Positions 47,456-59,049 of a stretch of DNA of 64,000 nucleotides are shown here, in pieces. The translations under genes were made by a program, and so were the position numbers. The DNA comes from Sipunculus nudus (taxonomy: Eukaryota; Annelida; Sipuncula; Golfingiida; Sipunculidae), in assembly GCA_026874595.1 (NCBI GenBank), contig CM049322.1, positions 57,474,386 to 57,538,385 of the forward strand, read 5' to 3'. Under the pieces are notes generated by a model. The model did not search any database. It was not told the DNA's origin and saw nothing but the letters and a program-made list of their open reading frames with translations. Within the stretch, counting starts at the first letter, position 1, and the number at the start of each line of letters is the position of its first letter.

Positions 47456-49702
47456 TATTTTGAGAAAATTTTTCCCAGTTTTCAACATGTGCTTCTTCGT
47501 TTAAGAAAAATGTGCTAATAGATCACCATGTCTAGTACCACGTTCTATTGGAAAATACCTAGTGGTTTTACCGTTATTTATAATACAAAGTTATGATTCA
47601 TTAATGTAATCCAATTTAACAAAGATTTTTCAAAACCAATTTTTTTTTAGGACAGCAAACATAAATGAGTGACACACAGAGTCAAAAGAAGCTTCGAAAT
47701 CTGTAGCCATGATTATTCCACCTTTATTTTCAGTGTCTGTTTATTTCATCATATTTGCAATTAATCTCACTTATTCTCTCATACACCTATGAAGCACAAA
47801 GATATTTTGATCTTCATGTATTAGTAATGGTAAAAATTGTGTTAATCTGTTACTGATCATCTTACTTAAAATTTTCACATTCACGTTTATCAAACTAACT
47901 GGATGTCAGTTCTTAATTAACCGGCTGTCCCTTCCAGTTTTTTCTATTAATATAATAACTTCTTGTCTTTGGCCGGGTGTCATTTGTTTCATCTCAAAGC
48001 AATAGTTATAACAATTTTGTAATTCAGGTTTAATATCAGGGAGGAAAAGCATATAAAATTATTTAGATAACCTTTATTTCCCAGGATTTTTTTTTGTTTT
48101 TCATATCTTTTAATGCATTATGTATGTCATTTATTGTTAATTCTACTTTCATTTAGTTATTATTCTCTGTGCTTAATCTAGGTACTTCAACTTTTGAAAG
48201 AAAAGTTTATATATATTTTTCTAAATGTTTGTTTACTCTTTTATATTTACATTTGAAAAAAAAAACAAATATTTCAGTTTTATCAAAAGATTTCATTCTT
48301 CGAAATTTCAGGTCAATCTACCAATTACGTTTTTAAAGATCGTTTTGGCTTTATTTATTTTTTTGTTAAATTAAGAGTATTTATTATTTCTTTCCCCTTC
48401 TTCAAACAACTGGGAACGGGACCTTATTATAATTCCTTGAGTTATGTGTTAATAGCAACCTTCAAGTTTCTGTTTAGTTTCTAAATATTCTTTCAATGTG
48501 TCGCACGATTCGTTAATGTTTGGTTCAAGATTATATACAAGTTTTTCCAATTCTTTAAACTTAGCCTTGAATATATTTGATTTAATTTTACCGTACCTGA
48601 TAGTGAATTGTCTTATTAAATACTTTAGATATTCCCATTTTCCTTTGGATTACTATCTAATTCTAACTTCCATTTACTGATTGTTTTCATAAGTTCTTGT
48701 GTTTATTCTCTGTCAGTCAACAAGGAATTATTAAATTTCCATATCTCGGAACCAATTTTTTGCTCAGGAATTTAACACATTTTCATAAGTATTGCAGAGT
48801 GCTCTGATTCAACTGATGTTATTATGTATCAATGTGTTATAAATGGCTGTATGACAGCTGAAGTTAAAAAGAACCTTACCTTCTCTGGAAAAGAGGTTTA
48901 TATCTCTCCAAGAAAACCTTCCAAAATGTTGATTTCTAATTCACCATTTATCATGAATATTTCAACTTTCGCGTACGTCATACATGAAAGAAATGATATT
49001 TTTCTTTAATTTCAAATTACCACCATCCGGGTATTGTTCTGGGAAACAGACGTTAAAATCACAACCCAAGATAATATTAATAGGTTCTTTTAATGTCCAT
49101 TTTATTATTTCAACAATTTTCTTCAACGATTTCATTTGCATTTGATCAAAATTTGGCTCATTTATTTATATTTATAAATAAAAATTCATTCCCTTGAATA
49201 AGACTGTTATAATATATCTTCCATATCTATCAATAATGTTCTTTAACAAAGAAAATTCTAGTTCACTTCCAATTAAAGTTAACATTCCTTTGCTTAAATT
49301 AGACCTATGACTAAAATAGCTCAGTCCATACTATTGGTGGCCCCAAGATCCTGTACAATTAATATCACTGTGGGTTACTTGAAAAACATGAAACCTTCAT
49401 TTCATCCATGCATAAATTCCCATTTAAATATTTTATCTGCATTTTTATACTCCCTTGATCCTTTAATATTAAGTGAAAGAATTATAAATTTAAATGAACT
49501 GTCCATTCATTTAAATTAAGCTATAATCTGTGATATGCCACACTCGTTGTCTAGTCATTTAAAGTAAACCATACTACTTATTATAATAATTTTATTATGA
49601 TGGATACTTAACCTTGTCACCACCTAGTCATCTATGTATTCCATGATGTTCTGTACTCTTAAATATGCTTAGTACAATCAGTCATATACACACAGTCTTC
49701 CT

Positions 49703-51247
49703 AACAAAGGACCCATGGGTCACGGTGCTCAGCTGAATTTGGAAATTTTTTGCAAATACATACTTATTTCTTTTGTTTTATAGATTCATGATCAAGTATT
49801 TCTAGAAGTATCATAGTTTCAGCTATGTGACAGTAATATGTGCATATATGTCTGTATTTTTAATGTCTGTATTTTTTTAATGGGCAAATAGGGTTAAAAA
49901 TGGTTTCCATTCTATTTGAGGTAGGGCAATATTTGAAAGATCTAAGGCTTGGAATGCAATATAGGCTTAAAATGTGTTCACAGGTTAATTTTTTTTAGAT
50001 AGTGGCATGTGGGTCCTGTGACCTTTAACCACAGAGAAACTGATGCAAAATTGTTGTGTGTAGAACACAGACAAACAGACTGACAGAAATGTAGGACAAA
50101 ACAGTATGCCTGCTTAATCGAGGATTCCAGAAGCAACAGACAGATAAACAATCATGACTAGAAACCAATGTGGCATATTACAGAATACATCATGATTTAA
50201 ATAACTAGAAACCAATGTGGCATATCACAGAGTACATCATTTTTTAAATGTCTAGAAACCAATGTGGCATATCACAAAGTACATCATAATTTAAATGACT
50301 AGAAACCAGTGTGGCATATCACATATCATAGGTCAAAGGGTAACTTGGGCCCAGCGGTGTCTTAACAATAAAGAAAAAAATAATTCCTAGAGTAGACATA
50401 TAATTATAAAAATTTGCTGCATATTGCTTTACTACTGGTATAATTACTGGATTCTGTAGTCTAGGGAAAGAACACAGGGGAGACTGTATGACAGTATCTC
50501 AGTCAAGGAATCCAAGACTTTTCACAATCGGCCCCACAAGAGTGAACCCTTTGTAGTCATAATGGGAAGGCTGTGCCCTGGAGCCAGGTTTCACTCACAA
50601 AGTCTGTGCCTTACATGGCTCCTCATGTAGGGATGATTACACACCCAGGACGTCGAGGTCAGGTACACCAAACCTAACTTACATGAGGAAAGTCGTGTCC
50701 TGCTTCCAAAACTTGCCAAGTCCAACACTGATATAGATTAAATGCTACACGTGAAGTAGTCGTGTAGACATTCAGGAAAGTTAAGCTGTCATTTAAAAAT
50801 AGAATGGAAACCATTGCCTTAAAATTTAAATTTAATTGATACATTTGACAGCTCTACAATGGACTTCAGATTAAAAAATAGTCATTGCTTTTAAATCAAT
50901 AAACATTTGATCATATATTGAGAAGACATTACCAGAACACAGGTCCGATCAAAACTAAATTTGCTTAGCATGTTTACTGGGGGTGTTCTAAAATTCTTTG
51001 TCTTGTGAACTGTTTAATATTATAACTGTGCCTGCTCTGATGACCCAACCTGACACTTTTTTTTATTTAAATAAACTAAATATTTACCTAAATAAAAGTA
51101 ATATAAAGTGGGCCAAAGTCACCCTGGTATATTGGGGCAAAGTGATCCTTATGAAAATAAAAACAGGTTAGAACGCATAAAATAACACTAAAACAATTAA
51201 AACTTTTTTTTCTCCATAGATGAATCTCTCAGGCCATGAATAATATT
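49703..51247 (-). repeat. AGCTCAG-family end and associated repeats
   Basis: CTAACAAAGGACCCATGGGT and CACGGTGCTCAGCTGAATTT at 49701-49737 match the family terminus. An inverted pair AATGGTTTCCATTCTAT (about 49899) / ATAGAATGGAAACCATT (about 50800) encloses about 0.9 kb, which includes the tandem repeat at 50156-50335. No gene seen. Confidence 0.45.
50156..50335 (+). repeat. Four-copy tandem repeat, about 55 bases per unit
   Basis: Each unit contains GACTAGAAACCAATGTGGCA followed by TATCACAGAGTACATCAT and an AT-rich tail TTTAAAT. Copies are about 90% alike; the last is cut short. Confidence 0.85.
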
Positions 51248-53214
51248 TTTAGCTCAGCTGACTATAAGTCAACTGAGCTATAGTCGTGGTCCTTTGTCTG
51301 TCGTCTGTCCGTCCGGCCGTCCTGCCGTTAACAGGGCACGTTTTAAACTGTTGGACCTACGAATCCAAAATTCTGTATACCATTAGATGTCCCCAAAATC
51401 TCCTACCATACCAAAAGTTGGGTCATTAGAACTTCGTTCCTTTGAGATATTAAGGAAAAATCTCCATTTTCCATAAAAAAAGCCATTGTTACACTTCAAG
51501 GCTGCCTAATATCAAAACCACTGATCTGTTTTTGATCAGATTTAGTATTCATATTTTTCTATACATTTTCTGTGCACATACAAAAAATTAGGTCAGTATT
51601 AGGTATTATTTTGAAGTTATAAGCCCAAATATAATGCAATTTTTTAAAAATCAGGAAATATATTTGCTCACTTAACATGAGAATTGCTGAAGCTGGAGAC
51701 TTTTTTCAGAAATATAACTTTATTTAATCAAGATTCAATTGTTTACCCAAAATTAGATCTGAATTTTGCAAATTGTTCAAGTTATTGGCATAAATAAAAA
51801 ATCAATACCTTAAATTTTGTCCAAATTTGGCAGTGGCACGTTTTTTCCCTGTAAGTACTGTTGATTTTATTTTCACAGCATACATACATAAGGATTTAAT
51901 CTTTTAAAATCTGAAATTTCAAAGAAATTGTTTGAAAAGAGTAGCTTTTATTCAAGTTTTCATACACCATGTCAAGTGTTGTTTACATCTGGCCCAACTA
52001 GTAGTACAGCCTTCACTTGCATTATGTAACCCAGCCCAGGCAGCTTGCCTTGGCCCAGCTTGGCCACTACTAGCAGGCTTCCCCTCTGCCCTGCACTCCC
52101 CCCCCCAGCTGGTGCATAAACTAGATGAATGTTATAATTTTCTGTATTTTATTTTATTCTTGGACATGCTACATTTTAGATTTTGTATTGTACCACCAGG
52201 GTTACAATGATTAAAGTGCACATTTAATTGTGTCCACAAAGTGATGTATTGCTATGAAAGTGTGGATGTTCATCAGATAGGTAATGCTTTACTTCAGAAG
52301 AGTAAAACTTCACCAGGTGTGAAATTGACTATTAATTCCAGTAAATATTTAAAGCTGAGATTGTAATTAGCATAATGATATTGTTTGTCCCTCATTCAAC
52401 CAACAGTGTGTATACTTTATTTGAAAAGATGTTTTTATTTTATCAAATGTACTGAATCTTTTATTTTATTTCAGTGAATAAAATTAAGCATGTACTGAAA
52501 ACTCCAATGTGCAAAACGTTTTAATGGGGATTCAGGGAATAATTTTGTAGATGCCATGTTGTTATCTATAAACTTAAATGCATTATTCCCGTGAAATGAA
52601 GGTATTAGTCCATTCTGTCCACTTGCCTGTCCATCTGCAAATTGTTTATATTCTGGATTCTCAACATCATTGTTTGGCTAAAACTGAATAAATACCAGAC
52701 ATGGTGCGAATACTTGGCAAATGTGTATGAATATGAATATGAATATGTACTCCATTATAAAATTTCTTGCATAAGAATGGGAATTGAGGTAAAAATGTAA
52801 GTATTTGAATACCAGTGCAAATACTTTCAAAATGTATTCATGAATGCATTCATGAATATATTCTATAATATTATTTTAATCATCATTTCAGTTATATTTT
52901 ATTAAAAAAATCATAGGATTCTCTTATTATTTTAAATAAAAATTATATTTGGCACAATATTTGTAATTAAATTTTAATAAATAGTTAAACTCTTTTATCT
53001 TATATGTGCTGCTTAGCAGTTATATGGTCAAGTCAAAATCTGTATGACAGTGGCACTCCATTTGTTAATAAAATAAATGAAATCAATCTCTTAACACTAA
53101 CAACTCATAATAGAGCTTATATTTATTTCCACACAAAACCAGCATGTGCCTCATTTCAAAATCATTTTTTTATCTTATATAACAGCTGAGCGCCGTGACC
53201 CATAGGTCCCTTGT
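51248..53214 (+). mobile_element. AGCTCAG-ended repetitive element, 2 kb copy
   Basis: It starts TTTTAGCTCAGCTGACTATA, a near-palindrome continuing to CAACTGAGCTATAG, followed by GTCTGTCCGTCCGGCCGTCC. It ends with CAGCTGAGCGCCGTGACCC and GGTCCCTTGTTTTT. Its first 700 bases are the reverse complement of 22420-23105. Confidence 0.66.
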
Positions 53215-53921
53215 TTTTAATAAAAATCAGCACAAAATGATTGCTTTTCATGTTTTCCATGTATCATTCAAAGTGTGTTTCAATGTAAAAAGACACAGGT
53301 CAGCTATATACTTTCAGAAACTTACAAACTGTGAACTACAAATTTACCATTGTGCAACCATGTAGATAATGGATGAAAGATTAAAGACTTTCTTCTTGTT
53401 AAAGGGAAAACATTTAATAAAATTAAATACAATCCAATACCACACAAAATGGTCTTAAATCTCTTGTTTTGACGTGGGCCAAAGTCAGCCTGCCTGGGCT
53501 AAATTAACCCCGTTTTACGGCACATATTTTTCTAGCTGCATATGCATAAGTATCACATATCATGCAAACATCCACACAGGAAAAGCTATCTTTATCCATC
53601 ACTACCTATATGCTCCACCATCATATATGATGGTTGAGCGTTATACGTTATGATCATCTAAATGTTAGTGTCAAGAGTAAGATGATCACCATATAACGTC
53701 TTAATAAACAGAGGTCCACCAATGGGGTGGGAGGGATAGTTGAGCCTAAGACGCCAGTGTCTATATAAAATATGCAGTGGTTAGGTTTAGCTTAATATCA
53801 CCTGGAAAAATATATTATAAGTTTAAGGTAACATAAAATGTTGCTAAAGCTAAAAAAATTCAGTCATATAATCAGACAGAATATGGTTCTAATGAACATT
53901 TTGTTGCATCTCTCTTTGCAG
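53215..53921. other. Upstream flank / presumed intron of the NLR gene
   Basis: No exon recognised, although the phase-1 acceptor at 53921 requires coding sequence further upstream. Confidence 0.35.
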
Positions 53922-54136
53922 ATTGTTCTTCGAGGAAAGAAATTATAGATCTACAACAAAAGATGGCAGCACTGATCCAGAAATTCTATGACAACGTGCC
54001 TCTGTGGACGCTGCATTCTGACCGTGTCGCGATACCAATGGATGTCATTTATGTCAAGCTTGAGTTGGTGAAAGATAAACAGCGCAAACACAGCAAAGAA
54101 CAAATGTTGCAGAGTTATAAGGAACTCCTCCGAAAG
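53922..54136 (+). CDS. NLR gene, linker exon ahead of NACHT
   Basis: The exon is preceded by a pyrimidine-rich acceptor (TCTCTTTGCAG) and followed by a donor (AAG|GTTAAA). Reading from 53924 it gives 71 codons without a stop, including the stretch FYDNVPLWTLHSD and then IYVKLELVKDKQ. This is a charged linker of the kind that precedes NACHT domains in animal NLRs. A methionine at 53963 could serve as a start, but the frame stays open for 13 codons before it as far as the splice site, so an upstream coding exon is more likely. The exon ends in phase 0, matching the next exon. It has no recognisable domain of its own. Confidence 0.72.
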
Positions 54137-56611
54137 GTTAAATATTATATAGTGCTACATATAAAATATAGTTCATATTTTCTGCATTAAGAAATTTTAT
54201 TTTATCCAGTAAATCAGGTAACTCAATATTGGACAGCCTTTTGCTTATTGTTATATTTGTAACTGTTGTGGAGAAAGATGTCTTACCCAGTTGACACACC
54301 AAACCAGCAGTGTTTATTAATAAACTTTATAATTTATTTAGAGATAAACCTTGTTACCATTTAAATTTTAGAGATGTAATAACTAATATCTCACATCAAT
54401 GTAATAACAGAACGATACAGTAAAAAAACATCGACTCGCTACAAATCTGAAATCAAAAGGCATTAATATCTATGTGAAATGTAATCCTAAGAAAAAAATG
54501 TATGGTGATTAAATGTTTAATTAGTGAATCAAAGAAAACATTTTATTTTTCAGGAAGAAGCCCGTGGGACTGTATATTTGACAGGAGAGCCGGGTGTTGG
54601 AAAATCCACTCTTGTGAATCGCATTTGTGTTGACTGGGCTTTAGCCAAAATGGACAAAGAACAGACAGCAGATGAGATATTTGAACAGTACCTTTTTGTG
54701 TTGCCAATATTTCTGCGTGATGTCAGAGCTTCACAGACTTTACGTCAGGTAATTGCAAATGAATACCAGTTACATGAGATTGAAGCAGAAGCCTTGTGTA
54801 GATGTATCAAGAATCCTCAGAATACCATCCTCCTCATACTTGACGGCATGGACGAGTATGATGAGGACACGTCCACAGAAATTACAGAAATCATACACAG
54901 GAAGCGCCTCCCACACGTCACTCTGTTCATATCATCGAGATTCTCATCAGAGTCTGTCATTGGTGATAAGAAACCAGGCCGCTGTACTGAGGTGAGACTA
55001 CGAGGGTTCTCTGAAGCCGGAGTCAAAGAATATATCGAACGATTTTTTGATGAACAGAAAGAAGAGGGAGACGCACTGCTCACTGAGCTAAAGAAAATAG
55101 AGGAGCTCGTACACTACAGCCATATACCCGCCATCTTGTTAATGATGGCCACGCTGTGGGAGGAATACCAACAACACCCAAGCACCATCGTGGGCTTCTA
55201 TGAAGAATTTGTGGCTTATGTTTTTGCCAGAATGGAGAAAAAAAATAAAAAATGTGGCAGACAGAGCAAAGTCAACAGAGGAGATTCTTAAAAGATACAA
55301 AACACAAATCATGGCTTTAGGTTGCCTGGCAACAGGTAACGTAAAAACACACAAACTGGAATTAAAATTCAAATGTGAAGATGTCGACAAACACATCAGC
55401 CCTGAGGATATAAACAACGGATTCCTTTTACAAAAGTGTACCTTCTCCAGAGAAATATTCTACATTTTCATCCATAAAACCGTCCAGGAATATTTCCTGG
55501 CGTTTTATCTTGTTTACTCAGACAAATCAACACAACAAGAATTACTGCTTCGTTTTTTTAATTTCCGTCAAGCCTTCATGGAGTCCGCCATGATCCGCAG
55601 GTTCGTGTCCGGGCTCGGTGGATGGGAAATACATCAAAAACTAAAGATGATGATTAACGGTTCAGAGAGGGAGGTGGCGGAGATGCACACAGAGCTACAG
55701 CTTGAGTATCTGGCTAGCATCAGGACGCCACACTCACGTTACCCCGCGGGGTGTACTTGAAGTTAGACATCACAGACAAGTACGCGGCATCCCACTACGT
55801 GAGGTATCTCACACAGAATGGAGGGGAGGTGAGGAAGATGTGGGTGGTGTCACGTGATGAGAGACAATGGCGTCTGCTCCAGCACTTACACGCTCCACAA
55901 CTCACCTGTTTGGAGCTGTACATGTTGCCAGGGTCACCGTGTTCTGTTGACGAACAATACATCACACAGACACTAGACAGGACGCTGACAAAGTTCTCAC
56001 TTAAACAACTGACAGTAGTAAGTGATCTACATGATGACAGTGAAGCGTCTGCAGTAGTCAGAGCATTCGTACACACTAACACACTTAATGTGTTGACATT
56101 CTGCTGGACCCCTCTGACCGCTGACAGGATACAGACGCTGACAGAATGGTTACCGGGATGTCACCTGACATCATTAGAGATGTCTGACTGCCACCTCACA
56201 TCACAGGAGATGATGGCGGCGCTCAGCGTCCTGCCGCCGTCACTACAAACATTGAATGCGAGAGGTAACGACCTGACAGGACTGACGGACACAGGACAAT
56301 GGTCAGGTGTCACCCGGTCACAAATACAGACACTTGACATGTCACACTGTCACCTCACATCACGTGGTGTGTTAGCGGTAATAGACGCATCCCCGGAGAA
56401 GTTAACAGACCTGAACGTGAGTTATAACTGCCGGGAGGGTGAGGGTGACGACCTTTTGAAGGTCACAGAGAGGACGACACAACTCAACAAACTAAAAACA
56501 CTCAACCTACAACACAACAAAATGTCACGTGACGTGGTGAGGACCATCAAACAGAAACTGACGGAAACATGTCCACACCTGGAGCTGAGGATAGATAAAC
56601 AGAGATGGTAG
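53922..56611 (+). CDS. NLR-like NACHT / leucine-rich-repeat protein, 5' partial, two frameshifts
   Basis: This is the one convincing host gene in the window. Exon 53922-54136 is joined to 54554-56611 through a GT-AG intron in phase 0. Across the two exons there are about 756 residues: a linker, a NACHT ATPase with Walker A GEPGVGKST, Walker B LLILDGMDE and sensor-1 LFISSRF, a helical/winged-helix part with FIHKTVQEYF, then C-terminal LRRs. NACHT-LRR proteins are known as cytosolic sensors that oligomerise through the NTPase; the ligand here is unknown. No death, CARD or other effector domain is visible. The reading frame is open back to the acceptor at 53920-53921, which leaves a phase-1 join, so at least one upstream exon is missing. 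The large exon shifts +1 within 8 A's (55238-55245) and back within 4 G's (55748-55751), and its 2058 bases divide exactly by three. That fits two sequence errors or a young pseudogene. Domain identity is very likely; intactness is uncertain. Confidence 0.87.
54137..54553 (+). other. Intron of the NLR gene
   Basis: A 417-base GT-AG intron separates the linker exon from the NACHT exon. It is AT-rich, has stops in all three frames and a pyrimidine-rich tract before the acceptor at 54552-54553. The exons on both sides end and begin in phase 0. No repeat is recognised inside it. Confidence 0.75.
54554..55245 (+). CDS. NLR gene, NACHT NTPase segment of the large exon
   Basis: The segment begins right after TTTTTCAG, so the ten codons read upstream of 54554 are intron. 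Walker A GEPGVGKST is at 54584-54610. The hydrophobic strand plus acidic Walker B (LLILDGMDE) is at 54830-54856, with the extra acidic residues D and E typical of NACHT rather than other P-loop NTPases. Sensor 1 (VTLFISSRF) is at 54917-54943. A proline-led helix (HIPAILLMMATLW) near 55121-55160 corresponds to the family motif at the start of the helical domain. Every motif needed for nucleotide binding is present. The frame is lost in the A8 run at 55238-55245; without the shift it would stop at 55289-55291. Confidence 0.88.
55246..55748 (+). CDS. NLR gene, helical / winged-helix segment (second reading frame)
   Basis: The reading continues in a different frame from the NACHT part. The key motif is FIHKTVQEYFLAFYL at 55467-55511, the NLR counterpart of the F-H-x-x-x-Q-E-F-x-A-A motif at the winged-helix/LRR junction. 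It is preceded by ALGCLATG and by a helix-rich stretch normal for this position. The frame ends in a stop at 55758-55760, a few codons after the third frame takes over. The segment is complete in length for a NACHT-associated domain, so nothing appears deleted other than the single-base shifts. The first methionine in this frame (55200) overlaps the NACHT frame and is not a real start. Confidence 0.82.
55749..56611 (+). CDS. NLR gene, C-terminal leucine-rich-repeat segment
   Basis: This segment returns to the frame of the NACHT part and runs to a TAG at 56609-56611. After a spacer with scattered leucines (HAPQLTCLELYML) come about four irregular LRR units with LxxLxxS/N and C/N anchors: LTSLEMSDCHLTS, LQTLNARGNDLTG, IQTLDMSHCHLTS, and LKTLNLQHNKMS, with LTDLNVSYN between the last two. 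These spacings fit the ribonuclease-inhibitor/cysteine-containing LRR types found in NLRs. The LRR part is short (roughly 140 residues). No transmembrane segment or extra C-terminal domain is visible. Codon positions stay open throughout, which argues against long-standing decay. Confidence 0.82.
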
Positions 56612-57416
56612 TGATATACTGAAATGTACTCACATTTACTTATTAGAGAAATACTCCTTACACTGACAGTACATGAACTAAAGTCAACGGTGACTGCACT
56701 TCGGCCATAATTTTAAGTAACAGGATTATTTAATAATTTCTAGTATTACACCACCATATATCCAGTACTGGGAGTTGTCATGCAGTCACTGACTTTAATG
56801 GCTGATGAGGGGAACATAAACTGATATAGTCTATTAATATTATAGATACTGACAGGTACTGCTGTGCAGGACAATGACCATAAAAGTTAACTGACAGACA
56901 GAGACAGAGACTGACAACGTGATGAAGACTGTCGACTGACATCACTGTCAGACTGAAGTAAGTGTCAACAGAACACGGACCTACCATTCTCCAGTAACTG
57001 ATAATATAAATCCAGCAGTGAACGGTAAATCCATGGTGTATCCCGATGAGTTTGTGTGAAAATATATCCCATAATAATTATATATAATATATTCAAATTA
57101 TGTAATTGATATACCCCAAAATGTTACCATATTAATAGCCTACAATTTTTGGTCGAAATTATGTAATTGGTCATATCCCAAAACGTTAATACAGGCCAAC
57201 ATCAATTATGTTGATGTAAACATTTCACGGCCGCCACCAAAAAAAAATCTTGTGAAAATAAAGAAGTTAAACGATATATTTTTTCCTACAGTATTTTTCA
57301 ATAAATCAAAATATTTGAATTTGTGTAAAGCTGTAAAATTTAAATATCACATGCATGGATAAAAAGTACATCTCATGCTATGAGTCAGTTAAACGATTAA
57401 CCATTTAAAGTATTGC
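56612..57416 (+). other. Probable 3' untranslated region and flank of the NLR gene
   Basis: No coding signal is seen. An AATAAA at 57257-57262 is a possible polyadenylation signal. Further AATAAA hexamers lie inside the following duplicated block near 57755 and 57790, so the transcript might end there instead. Nothing else is recognised. Confidence 0.35.
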
Positions 57417-58062
57417 TATCGTGTGATGTACGTCCATAATTTGACTACAGCCCTGACAAAATGCTGTGATGTAACTGTTATTTACTTGAGTTGTAAAGTG
57501 TGAGTGCACGAGCAGCGTCTGACCTGCACCTGGTGACCTCCCCTCCTCAACGTAAACATCTTGTCTGTTTCTGGTGTTGTTGAACTGTAGCTGATACATT
57601 GTTTAACAATGTTTTACTCTGGTGTTAATTTTGGGTGGCATTTCAGTTTGTGATATGACGCTACGCCTGGATTTTATTGTGTATTAAATATATTAGAGTC
57701 AAAAGAAAATATTTTTTTAATCTAATTTATTATAGTGTTAGTAATTACTGCATCAATAAAGTAACATGGACTTGTATGATTAAAATGTAAATAAAGCACA
57801 TGTATCTCTCAGTCCGATACTGTAGACTTCTATGAGAAGTATATTTGTGTATTTATCAATCATATTCATAACGTATCTTTGCCTTTGGCTCAGTTATTGA
57901 TCATTGAAACTGATGCATTTCTATAGGTTTTATGGATATAAATGGTCTATGGCTAGTATCATTTTAATATTAATGGCAGATAAACCAGTGACGTAGGGCC
58001 CGATAATATACCAGTACTCGGTATATTATTATCAGTAACGTACATTTTAGCTCAGTTATAAT
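57417..58062 (+). repeat. Duplicated downstream block, copy A
   Basis: The block is nearly identical to 60015-60553 in the same orientation. Shared landmarks include GCTGATACATTGTTTAAC, TAAATAAAGCACATGTATCT, ATATTTGTGTATTTATCA and CAGTAACGTACA. Copy A contains an extra 120 bases (57430-57549) that are missing from copy B. It starts about 0.8 kb after the NLR stop and contains polyadenylation-type hexamers, so it may represent a duplicated gene end. Confidence 0.85.
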
Positions 58063-59049
58063 TTGAAAAGAAAATGTCCTTTTAAACTTGTTTTAATACT
58101 TGGATTGATGAATACTTGGATTGATGAATGCTATGTCAGAGTCGTACGTTTATGTTTATTACGAGTCTTCTTTATATTCTTACATTATATAGCATAGAGG
58201 GAGTGAGAGAACCGAGCTTTGGTTAGTTTATATAACGATTTTCATTAAATAGACGATTTTCAATCCATACACCATTGGTGTAAATGTAAATTCCTCAGGC
58301 GTACATGATTGAAAACATTTCTTTTTCATTATTTGTATACTTTGATATACATGATTACTAACTGAGCAAAACAATGACCTCGGTTACATGAATGATTGAA
58401 TATGAAATTTATTCTAAGACGCACATATGTGAAAAATAAAACTTTATATGGCACTGTACCTTGACTTTGGATATCCTTGAACGAGAGAGGGAGAGAGAGA
58501 GAGAGAGTGTGTGTGTGATAGTTGTCGGTCCGCTGCTTTTTGTAATCTCTGTGAGAACATAAAAACTTTTAACGATACCTCAGGCCAGTAATATCTGTAT
58601 AAGGAATAATAACCCGAGAACGTGTTGAATCCCTCAGGATTGGCCTATGCCCTTTATCAAGCATGAACATTACCATCCCCCCGCTCTGTCAAGAATATGT
58701 ATTGGAACCGCCTGAAAGTATAGTAATAATAATATTTTTATTATTAGATTATAGAGATACTGTTTCAGTTAATGACATTTAAAGCACCTGGTTATGAGAC
58801 GCAAATACACCCACTCCCTCAACGTTATTCCAAGCACATGTTTTGGCGGAACCCCCCCCCCCCCCCCTCCCCCCCTACTTTTCCAGTGGCCAGTAGCGAC
58901 ATCTCTTGAAAAACACGAACACTATATAAGCCATGTCGACATTAATATTTGAGAGACCTGGCCAATACGATGTATATGCTACACACTTTGCAGTGACAGA
59001 TCAAGAGGCAACCCCCGCCCCCCCGTTGAGCGATAACATGGCTCACTCA
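58063..59049. other. Gene-free stretch
   Basis: AT-rich sequence with a GA/GT-rich microsatellite (about 58484-58520) and a poly-C tract (58853-58875). No gene or recognised repeat is seen. Confidence 0.4.

Larger units (their letters stand above)
45060..49560 (-). pseudogene. L1/Tx1-like LINE remnant, interrupted
   Basis: Read on -, parts of one LINE protein appear in order. Endonuclease-like segments come first: LTLIGSELEFSLLKNIID, GRYIITVLFKGM and IILGCDFNVCFPEQYPDGG (49.0-49.3 kb). Reverse-transcriptase landmarks follow: MTPGQRQEVIILI, SLINVNVKILSKMISNRLTQ, HEDQNIFVLHR, ATDFEASFDSV, and RGTRHGDLLA near 47.55 kb. KILGVHFTYNTQIF (46.1 kb), RELLWNNKSILVN (45.5 kb) and a KCPYCDETVEP knuckle (45.2 kb) complete it. 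These match the L1/Tx1 order and spacing apart from a gap between 46128 and about 47455, filled by other repeats. Each domain carries stops or frameshifts. Confidence 0.82.

Noticed and set aside
50156-50335. CRISPR-like array
   Set aside because: Units are directly adjacent without unique spacers, and the sequence is eukaryotic; it is a minisatellite.
54524-54553. Methionine start at 54524 for the NACHT protein
   Set aside because: The ten codons before 54554 are intron: a strong acceptor TTTTTCAG ends at 54553 and the upstream exon joins in phase.
54753-55417. 80-, 88- and 92-codon frames overlapping the NACHT exon
   Set aside because: Shadows of the NLR coding sequence in other frames.
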